Positions 15,231 through 23,900 of a stretch of 33,280 nt of DNA are shown here, piece by piece. Below the pieces are notes generated by a model. It ran no database searches. It was not told where the DNA came from and was given only the letters and a program-made list of their open reading frames with translations. The stretch's first letter is position 1, and each line of letters begins with the position of its first letter. The stretch is from a virus: positions 1 through 33,280 of IMG/VR virus record IMGVR_UViG_3300045999_002064. One strand, written 5' to 3'. The position numbers and the translations under genes were made by a program.

Positions 15231-16484
15231 GTGGCAACACGACTACCGTACTACACCGGCGAAGACGACATTTATTCGCAGTTGATGCGGCAATTCCAGA
15301 CGGAACTGCCGTATTACAGCGCACCCGTCGCTGGCGTTACTGGCGGCTACAACCCGATGCTGTATTCAATGCCGCCCGGCCTTGGCTACAACGCTGGCCT
15401 TCTTGGTGATACCGGCCTGTTCGCTGGCGCCGCAGACAGCGCAAGCGATGGCGGACTTATCGGGTCATCGCCAACTAGCGGCGGCTTCGGCGGCTTTGGT
15501 GGGTTTGGCAGTAGCGGTGTTTCCGCTAATGGCAGCGTAAGCACAGGGTTCGGTGGTTTGTCCTTGTCCCCTGAAGGCGTTGTCTCGCCCAATAGCCTTA
15601 GCGTTCCGAACTCAATTGCTCTGGGACTAGCCGGTTTGGTAACAGGCCTTCCTCTTGGCTTGATTGGCATGATTGGAAATCAATCGGCAGCCCAGGCCGC
15701 ACAAGCGCTTTCTCAGTCCTTGTCCGACACGATGGGCGTAAATGCTCCTGACGGCATCACCGCCACGGCCGGACCTAGTGGCACAGGCGGCGCCGCTGCA
15801 TCCGCTGCCTCCGCTGCCGCGGCTGCGGCCTCTGCTGCTGGCCTATCTGATGCCGCCATAGGCGCTGCCAGCCAGGCGGCGGCCAATGCTGCCATTAGCG
15901 GAGCTAGCCCGTCGGAAGCCGCCGCGATTGGCGCCTCGGCTGCTGCTGCGGCCACGACGGGCGAAAGCGGCATTGCAGGGTTGGCCACCGGGTTCAGCGA
16001 TGGCGGAACGGCTGGCGGCGATGCTTCTGGCATTGCTGGCCTTTCCGAGGGCTTTAGCGATGGCGGTTCTATCGGCGGGAACTCAGATGCAGGACCATCA
16101 GGCGGTGATGGCGGTGGTGGCGGTGGCGGCGGCGGGAAAATCATCTGCACCAAGCTGCACGAGCTGGGCAAGATGCCCACCGAGATCTACGAAGCGGACC
16201 AAGCCTTCGGCGCGATGCTGGTCAGCGAAAGTCCCGAGACATATCAGGGATACGCCTGCTGGGCGCAGCACGTCGTGCGCTGGATGGGCCGCGACGACTT
16301 GTTTGGCAAATTCGTTGTCTTCGCGGCGTACCATATTGCGACGCCTTGGTCCAAGGCGATGGCGCAAGAGATGGGCGTGAAGGTTGAAAGCGGATGGTTC
16401 GGTCGCTTCTTGATGAAGAACGGCCTTAAGGTTTGCCGAGCCATTGGTAAGATGAATCAGGACAGGAGCGTTCAAAATGTCTAG
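15231..16484 (+). CDS. Gly/Ala-rich virion protein with conserved C-terminal domain
   Basis: A 417-residue protein, probably packaged in the virion. The first 300 residues are low complexity: Gly/Phe/Ser runs (GGFGGFGGFGSSG), then an Ala-rich helical region, then Gly/Asp repeats ending in nine Gly. The last 110 residues form a compact domain beginning KIICTKLHELGKMPTEIYEA and containing GYACWAQHVVRWM, which I recall as a conserved C-terminal block in phage structural proteins; its CTK.HELG.MP.EIYE core is distinctive. It starts with GTG 1 base after the previous stop. Function unknown. The next gene overlaps it by 8 bases. Confidence 0.7.
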   Translation: MATRLPYYTGEDDIYSQLMRQFQTELPYYSAPVAGVTGGYNPMLYSMPPGLGYNAGLLGDTGLFAGAADSASDGGLIGSSPTSGGFGGFGGFGSSGVSANGSVSTGFGGLSLSPEGVVSPNSLSVPNSIALGLAGLVTGLPLGLIGMIGNQSAAQAAQALSQSLSDTMGVNAPDGITATAGPSGTGGAAASAASAAAAAASAAGLSDAAIGAASQAAANAAISGASPSEAAAIGASAAAAATTGESGIAGLATGFSDGGTAGGDASGIAGLSEGFSDGGSIGGNSDAGPSGGDGGGGGGGGGKIICTKLHELGKMPTEIYEADQAFGAMLVSESPETYQGYACWAQHVVRWMGRDDLFGKFVVFAAYHIATPWSKAMAQEMGVKVESGWFGRFLMKNGLKVCRAIGKMNQDRSVQNV

Positions 16485-17226
16485 AAGCAGCGGCGGCACT
16501 CAAACCACCAAAACCGAGATCGACCCGGAAGTTAAAGCCGCGTATCTGCAGAACCTGCAGCAAGCGCGCAACGTCGCGGCAGCACTGCCGGCGCGCGAGT
16601 TCGCTGGATTTAATCCGCTGTATCAGGCTGGCGAGGCGCAGCTCACGAACCTCGGCCTCACGCCCTTCACGGGCGAAGAGATCACCGCGTTCCAAAATCC
16701 TTACGAGCAGCAAGTTGTACAGAATACTTTACGAGATATTGAGGACCAGCGACGCATGGGGCAAATGGCCGAAGCGCAGCGCGCCACGGCCGCTCGTGCC
16801 TTTGGCGGCTCCCGTCAGGGCGTGCAGCAGTCGCTGACCAATGCGGCCGCTTTGCGCCAGGCGGCCACGACTGCCGCGAACCTGCGCCAGCAAGGCTTCG
16901 GCCAAGCGGCGCAGCTTGCGCAGCAGGCGCGCAGCATTGGCCGCCAGGGCGCGATGGACGTTATGGGTCTGGGCGGTGCCCGCCAGGCGTTTACGCAGCA
17001 GCAACTGGATGCATTGCGCGGCCTGGGCCTCGAGCGCCTTGGCATCTCTCAGGCTGGTCTGAGCCTGAACCTGCCGAATCTGGGGATGACGCAGTCGGTG
17101 CCGCTGTATCAGAACCGTGCCGCGGGCGCACTGGGCGGCGCTTTGGGTGGCGCGCAACTGGGACAGATGGCCGGTTTCGGCGCTGGCCCTGGCGCTGCTC
17201 TTGGCGCGTTGGCTGGTCTGCTGTAA
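16477..17226 (+). CDS. Internal virion/ejection protein (small)
   Basis: A 249-residue Ala/Gln-rich protein. NPYEQQVVQNTLRDIEDQRR near residue 75 and ARAFGGSRQGVQQSLTN near residue 110 belong to a family of phage internal virion proteins found ahead of two larger ejection proteins. Most of the chain is predicted helical with heptad-like Ala/Leu spacing, and the C-terminus is a Gly/Ala hydrophobic segment (GALGGALGGAQLGQM) that could enter a membrane. An AGGAG ribosome site precedes the ATG. Gene order suggests a part of the DNA ejection machine like P22 gp7, gp20 and gp16. Confidence 0.72.
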   Translation: MSRSSGGTQTTKTEIDPEVKAAYLQNLQQARNVAAALPAREFAGFNPLYQAGEAQLTNLGLTPFTGEEITAFQNPYEQQVVQNTLRDIEDQRRMGQMAEAQRATAARAFGGSRQGVQQSLTNAAALRQAATTAANLRQQGFGQAAQLAQQARSIGRQGAMDVMGLGGARQAFTQQQLDALRGLGLERLGISQAGLSLNLPNLGMTQSVPLYQNRAAGALGGALGGAQLGQMAGFGAGPGAALGALAGLL

Positions 17227-17235
17227 GGGGGAAAC

Positions 17236-18873
17236 ATGGCAACGTCTTTCGATATTGGCGGACTTCTTGGCAGCGCTTTCGGCGGCGGCTTGTCTGGCCT
17301 CGAGGATCTGCTAACGCCGGAGCAACTCGCTGCGATACAGCGGCAGTCGGGCCTCTCGGCCGCTGCAGCACTGCTCCAGGCCGCGGGGCCGTCCACGACG
17401 CGCACGAGCCTTGGGCAAGCACTTGGCTCGGCCTTTACGGCTGGACAGGCTGGGATGCAAAAGGGCACCGAGTCTGCGCTGACGCAGATGCTGACGCGCC
17501 AGAAGCTAGACGAGGCAAAGCGTGCTCGGGATCTGCAGGCCAACATCGCCAAGATCCTTACGGGCGGTGCCGCGCCTGCGGGTGGCGAGGTGACGGCAGA
17601 AGAGGCGCTTGCCGTGCCTGGCATGGCCGCTGGCCCGACCACCGAGCGCGCCGCCCTGATTGGGCAACCGCGCGCTGCGGCCGCGGGGCCGCAGATGAGC
17701 GCGGCAGAACAGCAGGCAAACGTCTATCGGCGCTTGGCTGGCGTATATGCCGCCAACAATAGACCCCAGGACGCAAAGATTTATAACGAAATGGCCGAGA
17801 GCATGGCTCCGAGCCGCCCCGAAATTGTTGGCGCCCCCATCAGGACAAAAACTGGATACGTTCAGCAAACGAAGACCGGGCAATTCATTCCGCTGCCGAA
17901 AGATTACGAGCCTGTTTCTAAGCCCACTGGAGCGCCGGAGGTGCGAACTGATTCGGCTACTGGTCGCCAGGTTCTGGTGCAAGGATATGAAGACGGCACC
18001 TTCCAAACCGTCCCGGGATTTGGGCCTAAGCGTGAATTTAAAGAGATCAACCTTGGCGGTAGTGTCCAGTTGATGGACGTGAATGCAATCCCCGCGACTG
18101 GAATGAATCTTCCCAAGAGCCTCGCGCCGACAGTTGTTGGCGGCGAAACGGGCGGCTTTTACGTTCTTGGCGGTGGGCGAGGCGGCGTTCCGAGGCCTCT
18201 TGCTGCGCCCGGTGTCGCGGCTCCTGCTGCAGCCGTGCCTTCCCCCGCTGCGCCTGCTAGAGCACCGGCTGCTGTGGCTGCGCCTGCGGCAGCTCCTGCC
18301 GCTGCGCCTGCGGGGCCGACGACGGCCACGACGGGCTTGCAGCCGGTTATCCCTGGCACGGGCAAGGCGTTCCAGAACGAAGAGGCATTGCGCGGTGAAT
18401 TTACAAAGGCAATGGATCCTTTCGTAAAACTTGCACAAGCATTCACTAAAGTCGAGGCTGCCGCTAGCAACCCGTCTGCAGCCGGAGATATTTCTCTCGT
18501 TTATGGATACATGAAAATCCTTGACCCTGGCTCTACTGTTATGCAGGGCGAACAGGCCACCGCAACAAACGCTGGCGGCATACCTGAACGCGTTCGAGCA
18601 ATGTACAACAAGGCTTTGACCGGCGAAGGTCTTGACTCGAAAGTTCGCTCTGACTTCTTGCAACAAGCTAGAAATCTTGTTGGCTCGCAAAGAGATTTGG
18701 CGAACGATTACATTGAACGCTACAAAGAAATCGCGAAGGGCTATCAGTTGGCTCCTGACAAAATCGTCTTTGACCCGTTCAAGCGCGTTAAAAAGCCAGA
18801 AGAAATTATTGGTGGCGCAACTCCAGGGTCTGGCTTTTTCCAGCAGTTCGGCTTAATCCCCCGGCCGCAGTAA
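17236..18873 (+). CDS. Internal virion/ejection protein (medium)
   Basis: A 545-residue protein. The N-terminal 130 residues are Gly/Ala/Gln-rich helices (LTPEQLAAIQRQSGLSAAAA). The middle includes an Ala-Pro linker at residues about 320-370 (SPAAPARAPAAVAAPAAAP). The conserved C-terminal domain carries LVYGYMKILDPGSTVMQGEQ and IPERVRAMYNKALTGEGLD, a block known from phage structural and DNA-transfer proteins. No transglycosylase Glu motif is evident. A strong GGGGGAAAC ribosome site precedes the ATG. GC falls in the C-terminal domain relative to the N-terminal half. Confidence 0.75.
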   Translation: MATSFDIGGLLGSAFGGGLSGLEDLLTPEQLAAIQRQSGLSAAAALLQAAGPSTTRTSLGQALGSAFTAGQAGMQKGTESALTQMLTRQKLDEAKRARDLQANIAKILTGGAAPAGGEVTAEEALAVPGMAAGPTTERAALIGQPRAAAAGPQMSAAEQQANVYRRLAGVYAANNRPQDAKIYNEMAESMAPSRPEIVGAPIRTKTGYVQQTKTGQFIPLPKDYEPVSKPTGAPEVRTDSATGRQVLVQGYEDGTFQTVPGFGPKREFKEINLGGSVQLMDVNAIPATGMNLPKSLAPTVVGGETGGFYVLGGGRGGVPRPLAAPGVAAPAAAVPSPAAPARAPAAVAAPAAAPAAAPAGPTTATTGLQPVIPGTGKAFQNEEALRGEFTKAMDPFVKLAQAFTKVEAAASNPSAAGDISLVYGYMKILDPGSTVMQGEQATATNAGGIPERVRAMYNKALTGEGLDSKVRSDFLQQARNLVGSQRDLANDYIERYKEIAKGYQLAPDKIVFDPFKRVKKPEEIIGGATPGSGFFQQFGLIPRPQ

Positions 18874-18885
18874 AGGTTCACGCAC

Positions 18886-20910
18886 ATGACGAACATCGAA
18901 CGAATCCAAGAAAACATTCGCCGGCTGCAGGCTCAAGGTCAATCGGGTGAGGTTCTTACTGAGTACCTGAAGAGCGAGGGGTATACGCCAACGCGTTACG
19001 AGCAAGCAGTACAGCGCGTCTCTAAGCTGGCTGGACCTCCTGTTAAGGCTGGCTTTGGCCGTTCTGTTTTGCAAGGTCTGTCGTTCAACTTCGCGGATGA
19101 GGCTGAAGCTGCAATGCGCGCCGGTGCTGTGTCTGGCCCGCGATACGAGCAGGAACTTGCGCGAGTCCGTGAAGGCATCAAGCAATACGAAGAAGCATAT
19201 CCTGGCCGCGCTTTTGTCGGTGAGGCGCTTGGTGGGTTGGCCCCGACTGTTGCCGGGCTTGTCGCTGCTCCTTTCACTGGTGGCACGTCTGCTGTTGCCA
19301 CTGGCGCGCGAGTCGGGCAGCAAGCCGCCAAGATCCCAGGCCTGCTGTCTCAAGTTAAGCGCGGCACCGTTGCAGGAGGGACGACTGGCGCCATTTCTGG
19401 CGCTGGTGGCGCAGAAGGTGGAGCAGGTGATCGACTGATGGGCGCTGCGGTTGGCGGTGCTACTGGTGGAGTTCTTGGCGCCGCTACGCCTGTCGCAACG
19501 ACTGTTGTTAAGGCTGGCGCAGAAAAGGTCGGCACAGGCGTTCGTAGGGCCGGCGAAGCTGTTGGAGTTGTTGCGCCACGAGATGCGGCGACTGATGCAA
19601 CCCGGAAGGCGCAGGAAATCCTAGCTCGCAAGATTGCCCAGGAAGGCATGACGCCTGAGCAACTCGCCGCCCGACAGGCTGAAACTGTTCGCGCCCTTGG
19701 TGCTCGAGATGAGACGCTGGCAGACATTGGCGGCGAAGGTATGCGCCGTCTGGCTCGTGGCGCGATGGCGATCCCGCAGTCCGCTGAGACCGAGGCCCGC
19801 CAGATGCTGGCCGAGCGCGCTGTCTCTGCAGGTCCGCGGATCATCAAGGACATTACGGAACTGACGGCCGTCGGCGCCCGCGATCTGGATGAGGTGGCTA
19901 CTGACATCATCACCCGCCGTTCTAATTTGGCATCTCCTTTTTATGAGCAGGCGCGAGCTGCGGGACAGGTCGAATCGTTCGCAATTGATAACCTACTGAA
20001 GAAGTCAAAAGACATCCAGCAAGCAATTGCTAATGCGCGTCGCCTTCCTCAGTACGCTGACCTGCCAGACAACGACATGAATATGCTTGATAAGGCATAT
20101 AAGTACGTCGGGGACTTGGCAGAAACTGCGAAGCGTAACGGCGAAGGCGAGAGGTTCCGTGACCTTGACAACCTGCGCACGCAGCTTCGTTCAGCGATCA
20201 CTGACAAGGTTCCTGTTTATGGTAAGGCGCTAGATACTTTCTCTGGCGAATCTTCTTTGCTTGACGCGCTGACCTCTGGACGCGAAAAGTTTCTGCGCAA
20301 GTCTCCTGCAGAAATTCGCCGCGAGATTAGCGGCTTTAAGGACGAAGGGCAAAAGCAGATGTATCGCCTTGGCGCGATCCAGACGCTGCGCGATGAGATC
20401 TATGGGATGCGCGAAACCGCTGATGTGGCGAGCAAATTCCTTAACGACCGCAACATGAAAGATCGCTTCGGCCTGATCTTTAACTCGACGGGCGAATACG
20501 AGAATTTCATTAAGAACCTGCAGCGCGAGCAATCTATGGCGCGCACTCGCGGGATGATCGAAGGCGGTTCTCCTACCACCAGGATCGCTCAAGAGGTCGC
20601 CGAGATTCAAGGTCCTGCCCCTTCGGAAATTATCTCGTCCGGCGCTCAAATGGTTCGCGGCGACATTCTCGGCGGTGGCGCCAGCTTGCTGCGCCAACTG
20701 GTGCCGCGGATGCAGGGCATGGATGAGAACGTCGCCGAACAGCTTACCCGTAGCGTGCTGGACCCGAGTTTCGCGCGCCAACAAGAAACGCTCATTGGCC
20801 TGACGCCCGTGCTCGATGAGCTGCGGCGCAGGGCCATGCAGCAGCAAGTGCGCGCTACTGGATACTCCGCGACCGCGGGCACCGCAGTGCCGGGTCTGCT
20901 CGGAGATTAA
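18886..20910 (+). CDS. Internal virion/ejection protein (large)
   Basis: A 674-residue protein. GRSVLQGLSFNFADEAEAAM near residue 60 is a conserved motif of large phage ejection proteins. Residues about 105-225 contain several Gly/Ala hydrophobic stretches (GEALGGLAPTVAGLVAAPF and GGATGGVLGAATPVATTVV), likely to insert into the inner membrane or line an ejection channel. The rest is long and helical with charged segments. No enzymatic motif was seen. It is the third and largest member of the 16477-20910 series, which would be released into the cell ahead of the DNA. Confidence 0.78.
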   Translation: MTNIERIQENIRRLQAQGQSGEVLTEYLKSEGYTPTRYEQAVQRVSKLAGPPVKAGFGRSVLQGLSFNFADEAEAAMRAGAVSGPRYEQELARVREGIKQYEEAYPGRAFVGEALGGLAPTVAGLVAAPFTGGTSAVATGARVGQQAAKIPGLLSQVKRGTVAGGTTGAISGAGGAEGGAGDRLMGAAVGGATGGVLGAATPVATTVVKAGAEKVGTGVRRAGEAVGVVAPRDAATDATRKAQEILARKIAQEGMTPEQLAARQAETVRALGARDETLADIGGEGMRRLARGAMAIPQSAETEARQMLAERAVSAGPRIIKDITELTAVGARDLDEVATDIITRRSNLASPFYEQARAAGQVESFAIDNLLKKSKDIQQAIANARRLPQYADLPDNDMNMLDKAYKYVGDLAETAKRNGEGERFRDLDNLRTQLRSAITDKVPVYGKALDTFSGESSLLDALTSGREKFLRKSPAEIRREISGFKDEGQKQMYRLGAIQTLRDEIYGMRETADVASKFLNDRNMKDRFGLIFNSTGEYENFIKNLQREQSMARTRGMIEGGSPTTRIAQEVAEIQGPAPSEIISSGAQMVRGDILGGGASLLRQLVPRMQGMDENVAEQLTRSVLDPSFARQQETLIGLTPVLDELRRRAMQQQVRATGYSATAGTAVPGLLGD

Positions 20911-20922
20911 TCCGAGGTCTTC

Positions 20923-21300
20923 ATGCCAAACAAACCGAACGACGAGCAGGCAAAGCAATTCGACGGTTTCGTACGGCACTGGCAGCAGGTGCTGAACCTG
21001 CAGGATTGGCGCATGGAGCGAGGCTCACGCCCTGCTCGTGGCGCGATGGCCTGCGTCGAGTGTGACAGCCCTGCTCGCCTGGCGATTTATCGCCTGGGCG
21101 ACTTCGGCAGCGAGAAGATCACGCCGACCTCGCTGTCTCACACGGCGCTGCACGAGACGCTGCACGTCTTTCTTTTCGAGCTGGTGGCTGTGGCGCAGGA
21201 CCCAAAGGCTACGCCTGAGCAGTTGGAGAGCGCAGAGCATCGCGTTATTAATGTGCTTGAGCGAGTTTTAGGGAGCGTAGATGGCCACGGTTCTGACTGA
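20923..21300 (+). CDS. HExxH putative metallopeptidase (SprT-like)
   Basis: A 125-residue protein. SHTALHETLHVFLFEL has the zinc-protease core HExxH at residues 77-81 (H77, E78, H81). A downstream helix, LESAEHRVINVLERVL, supplies E105 or H106 as a candidate third ligand. The size and the AEHxVIxxLER helix match a phage family resembling truncated SprT peptidases. CVECDSPARLAIYRLGDF forms the strand before the helix. Placement after the ejection proteins is notable: it might be a virion-borne or late protease. Its last 20 bases overlap the next gene. Confidence 0.72.
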   Translation: MPNKPNDEQAKQFDGFVRHWQQVLNLQDWRMERGSRPARGAMACVECDSPARLAIYRLGDFGSEKITPTSLSHTALHETLHVFLFELVAVAQDPKATPEQLESAEHRVINVLERVLGSVDGHGSD

Positions 21301-22243
21301 CGACGAGTTTCTCGAGCTGTGGAACCTCCACAAAAGCGCCTCGAAGATCGCAAAAATTACCGGCATCAACGAGCGCAAAGTACATTCGCGCCGCCGCACG
21401 CTTGAGCAGAAATACAACCTAGTGCTGGTCGCTGGCGATAAGCGCACGAATGCGTTCGGGAAAGAGGCAGAGAACCACGCAGCGCGCTATCACCTTGGTA
21501 TCGAAAATGGTACGGTGATCGTCTTCTCGGATGCGCACTTCTGGCCCGGCATCCGCAGCACCGCCTTTAAGGGTTTGCTGTGGGCCATTAAGCAGCTCAA
21601 GCCGAAAGTGGTGATTAACAACGGCGACGCCTTTGACGGCGCAGCGATCAGCCGCCACCCGCGTATCGGATGGGACAGCAAACCCAGCGTGGTGCAGGAG
21701 CTGCGAGCCTGCGAGATGTACCTGGGCGAGATCGAAGACGAGGCCAAGGGCGCCAAGCTGGTGTGGACGCTAGGCAACCACGATGCCCGCTTCGAGAACC
21801 GCCTTGCCAACACGGTGCCCGAGTTCATGGCGGTGGGAGGGTTTACCCTTAAGGATCATTTCCCGGCGTGGATCCCGTGCTGGTCTTGCTGGCCTACTGA
21901 GAGCGTGGTGGTCAAGCACCGAATGAGAGGCGGAGTTCACGCCGCGCATAACAACGCCGTAAACGCTGGCAAGACGGTGGTCACGGGCCACCTGCACTCG
22001 CTCAAAGTTACGCCGTTCTCTGACTACAACGGCGAGCGCTACGGCGTGGATACGGGCACACTGGCCGAGACCAACGGCCCGCAGTTTGTGGATTACCTCG
22101 AGGACAATCCGACGAACTGGCGTTCCGGATTTGCCGTGCTCACATTCCATAATGGCCGACTCTTGTGGCCGGAGTTGGTCCACGCTATAGCACCAGGTGC
22201 TATACAGTTTCGCGGCCAGGTGATCGACGTGAGCAAGCTGTGA
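21281..22243 (+). CDS. Calcineurin-like metallophosphoesterase with N-terminal HTH
   Basis: A 320-residue protein. Residues 1-45 look like a helix-turn-helix (SASKIAKITGINERKVHSRR). The phosphoesterase motifs follow in order: SDAH at 83-86 (D84, H86), GDAFD at 115-119, GNHD at 165-168, and GHLH at 236-239, with H213 and H220 between. All six metal-site groups are intact, so it should be active on phosphoester bonds in nucleic acid or nucleotides. Related genes occur late in phage structural clusters. The HTH suggests DNA targeting. It overlaps the upstream gene by 20 bases and the next by 4. Confidence 0.87.
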   Translation: MATVLTDDEFLELWNLHKSASKIAKITGINERKVHSRRRTLEQKYNLVLVAGDKRTNAFGKEAENHAARYHLGIENGTVIVFSDAHFWPGIRSTAFKGLLWAIKQLKPKVVINNGDAFDGAAISRHPRIGWDSKPSVVQELRACEMYLGEIEDEAKGAKLVWTLGNHDARFENRLANTVPEFMAVGGFTLKDHFPAWIPCWSCWPTESVVVKHRMRGGVHAAHNNAVNAGKTVVTGHLHSLKVTPFSDYNGERYGVDTGTLAETNGPQFVDYLEDNPTNWRSGFAVLTFHNGRLLWPELVHAIAPGAIQFRGQVIDVSKL

Positions 22244-22404
22244 GCATCGCCTTCTGGTTCGTGTTGGTGCCCACGCTGTGCTACGCCGGCGCGATGGCGG
22301 TCTACCTATTCCGCGGCGACGCGGCAATGGCGATCGTGTACTCGGGCTATGCCTGGGCTAACGTCGGGCTGATCTGGCTGGAGTTGAGTAAGCGCAGCGT
22401 TTAG
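22240..22404 (+). CDS. Small two-helix membrane protein (54 aa)
   Basis: A 54-residue protein starting at GTG, overlapping the phosphoesterase TGA. Two hydrophobic segments, IAFWFVLVPTLCYAGAMAVY and AIVYSGYAWANVGLIWLEL, are separated by a short polar turn (LFRGDAAM). No known family function is clear to me. The GTG is chosen over a longer upstream in-frame start because that would lie deep inside the phosphoesterase and add unrelated sequence. Confidence 0.65.
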   Translation: MSIAFWFVLVPTLCYAGAMAVYLFRGDAAMAIVYSGYAWANVGLIWLELSKRSV

Positions 22405-22416
22405 GTAAAATTAATC

Positions 22417-23193
22417 ATGGCCGACTACATCATCCCCACACCGCGTAATCCCATTCTGGGATTGCTTGCCGATGCCATGATGGGCGGCCTCGCCTACATG
22501 GAAGACCCGCGGCGCACGCAGCAGATGCGCGGCGTCGGCGGCCTGTTGTCGGAGACTCGCATTCCCCAACTCGTGGAGCGTCTGGCTTATGGCGAGCCAC
22601 TGACCACTGGCAAAGGGATGACCACCCGCCTGCATCCAGATGCCGAGGCGGCTCTTCTAACTCTGGGGCCGGAGGCTGTGCCGATTGGCCGTGGAGCAGC
22701 GGCGGCAGTGAGGGCCACGAAGGGACTGCCGGTGGGCGCGAGTATTAAACCAGTTGCAAAACAGGTTGACGATTTTTCTTATCGTGGCTCACACACTGCG
22801 CCAGGCCCCGATTTTGGCGCGCCTTTGCATGATCTAACTGGCGGCGGACAAATGTATCCGGCGGATGTGTATTCAGGCAACGCTGTCCGTTACTACGGAA
22901 CCGGGTATCCGACTGCTGACAGAGAAGCGTTTTCTCTTGCAAACAGGGTGAGGAATAAACCTGATGCAATTGTGACGGCGTACAGGGCCGTGCCAAACGA
23001 CCCAAAAATCACATCAATAAATCAAGGCGATTGGGTCACCTTGAGCAAGGATTACGCAAAACAACACGGCGAATCTGTGCTCGGGAAAGATTACAAAATC
23101 ATCGCAGAAAAAGTAAAAGCTAAAGAGCTGTACACAAACGCAGACTCGATCCATGAATTTGGGTATTGGCCTGCAGGCCTCCTCGGCCGCTAA
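22417..23193 (+). CDS. Two-part phage protein with probable C-terminal ADP-ribosyltransferase domain
   Basis: A 258-residue protein. Residues 1-105 form a constant-looking N-terminal module (PRNPILGLLADAMMGGLAYM and VERLAYGEPLTTGKGMTTRL) that I recall at the front of phage proteins with varied C-termini. After a linker, residues 120-252 read as an ADP-ribosyltransferase fold of the R-S-E type: R190 in VTAYRAVP, S210 in DWVTLSKDYAKQHG, and E247 in SIHEFGYWP. SYRGSHTAPGPDFGAPLHDL is the conserved lead-in. The C-terminal half is visibly richer in A+T than the N-terminal half, suggesting a swapped domain. It is the last late gene; it may be carried in the virion and modify a host protein. The catalytic assignment is inference. 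Confidence 0.68.
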   Translation: MADYIIPTPRNPILGLLADAMMGGLAYMEDPRRTQQMRGVGGLLSETRIPQLVERLAYGEPLTTGKGMTTRLHPDAEAALLTLGPEAVPIGRGAAAAVRATKGLPVGASIKPVAKQVDDFSYRGSHTAPGPDFGAPLHDLTGGGQMYPADVYSGNAVRYYGTGYPTADREAFSLANRVRNKPDAIVTAYRAVPNDPKITSINQGDWVTLSKDYAKQHGESVLGKDYKIIAEKVKAKELYTNADSIHEFGYWPAGLLGR

Positions 23194-23900
23194 CGCGCCC
23201 TGCGCTTAATCAACTCCATCACCGCGGCATCGCCAGCCTGGGCCTCGGTCGGCGCGAACAGCGCCCTGCTCCTCTCAGCCGCGCCCTTGCGGGGTTCGCA
23301 AAGGTAGTACACCGCCAGCGACTTGCGGTGCTGCCCCGGCGGGCAGGTGATCGGCTCGGGCAGGCCGTGCCAGGCGTTCGTCGTGTCAAAAAGTACCGCC
23401 CGATTGAACATCGGCGCGATAGATTTGACCAGCTCGCCGGGCTTGCCGCCATCATCGCGCCACAGCCCCAGCGATCCGCCCCAGGACTTATGCCACCCGG
23501 CATTGAGATACACGATCAGATTGAGCCTGCGCTCGAGGCCCAGCTTGGGGTGGATGCTGTAGTCCAGATGCGTGTTCAAGCGGCCGCCCGCGCCGTGGAT
23601 GTGCAGACCGCCGCCATGCAAGCCGTGATCCGGGTACAGCTTGCAGTTCGTGAGGCGCTCGAAAATGCGATAGCACTCGCGGGAATTGATGTCGGTGAAG
23701 AACTTGTACAGCGCCGGCGAGAAGTGGTGCCAATTGTTGAGCGTCTTTTTCACCTCGATGGCGTTGTCGTAGGTATGCCAGACGGGGCTGTCGTAATCGG
23801 GGAAGTCTGCGGCCAGCTCGTGCGCCAGCTCGTCGTCGAAGAAGTTGTCCAGCACCAGGTGCGGGAACGGATCAAGGCTGCCCCAGTGGTTAGCGGTCAT
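23190..23900 (-). CDS. 2OG-Fe(II) oxygenase (prolyl hydroxylase-like)
   Basis: A 236-residue protein of the 2-oxoglutarate/iron dioxygenase superfamily. LNTHLDYSIHPKLGLERRLN supplies the HxD pair (H111, D113), NAWHGLPEP the distal His (H178), and PGQHRKSLAVYYL the Arg that binds 2-oxoglutarate (R192). NLIVYLNAGW and GGSLGLWRDD are typical core strands. The best relatives are prolyl hydroxylase-like enzymes; the substrate could be a virion protein, a host protein or a sugar. It is the last gene of the leftward operon, coupled to the RuvC-like gene by an ATGA overlap. Its stop overlaps the stop of the converging late operon. Confidence 0.87.
   Translation of the reverse strand: MTANHWGSLDPFPHLVLDNFFDDELAHELAADFPDYDSPVWHTYDNAIEVKKTLNNWHHFSPALYKFFTDINSRECYRIFERLTNCKLYPDHGLHGGGLHIHGAGGRLNTHLDYSIHPKLGLERRLNLIVYLNAGWHKSWGGSLGLWRDDGGKPGELVKSIAPMFNRAVLFDTTNAWHGLPEPITCPPGQHRKSLAVYYLCEPRKGAAERSRALFAPTEAQAGDAAVMELIKRRAR

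Noticed and set aside
16108-16137. Run of G-rich triplets considered as a repeat or slippage site.
   Set aside because: It encodes a Gly linker between the low-complexity part and the C-terminal domain; the frame continues normally and no alternative product is supported.
17506-18690. A 394-codon minus-strand frame opposite the ejection protein gene.
   Set aside because: Arg-rich low-complexity composition caused by the Ala/Pro/Gly codons of the real gene; no start signal.
23168-23179. Palindrome GGCCTGCAGGCC at the junction of the converging operons, considered as a bidirectional terminator.
   Set aside because: There is no room for a loop in the strict palindrome and no T-run on either side; the bases are explained as codons near the end of the late gene.
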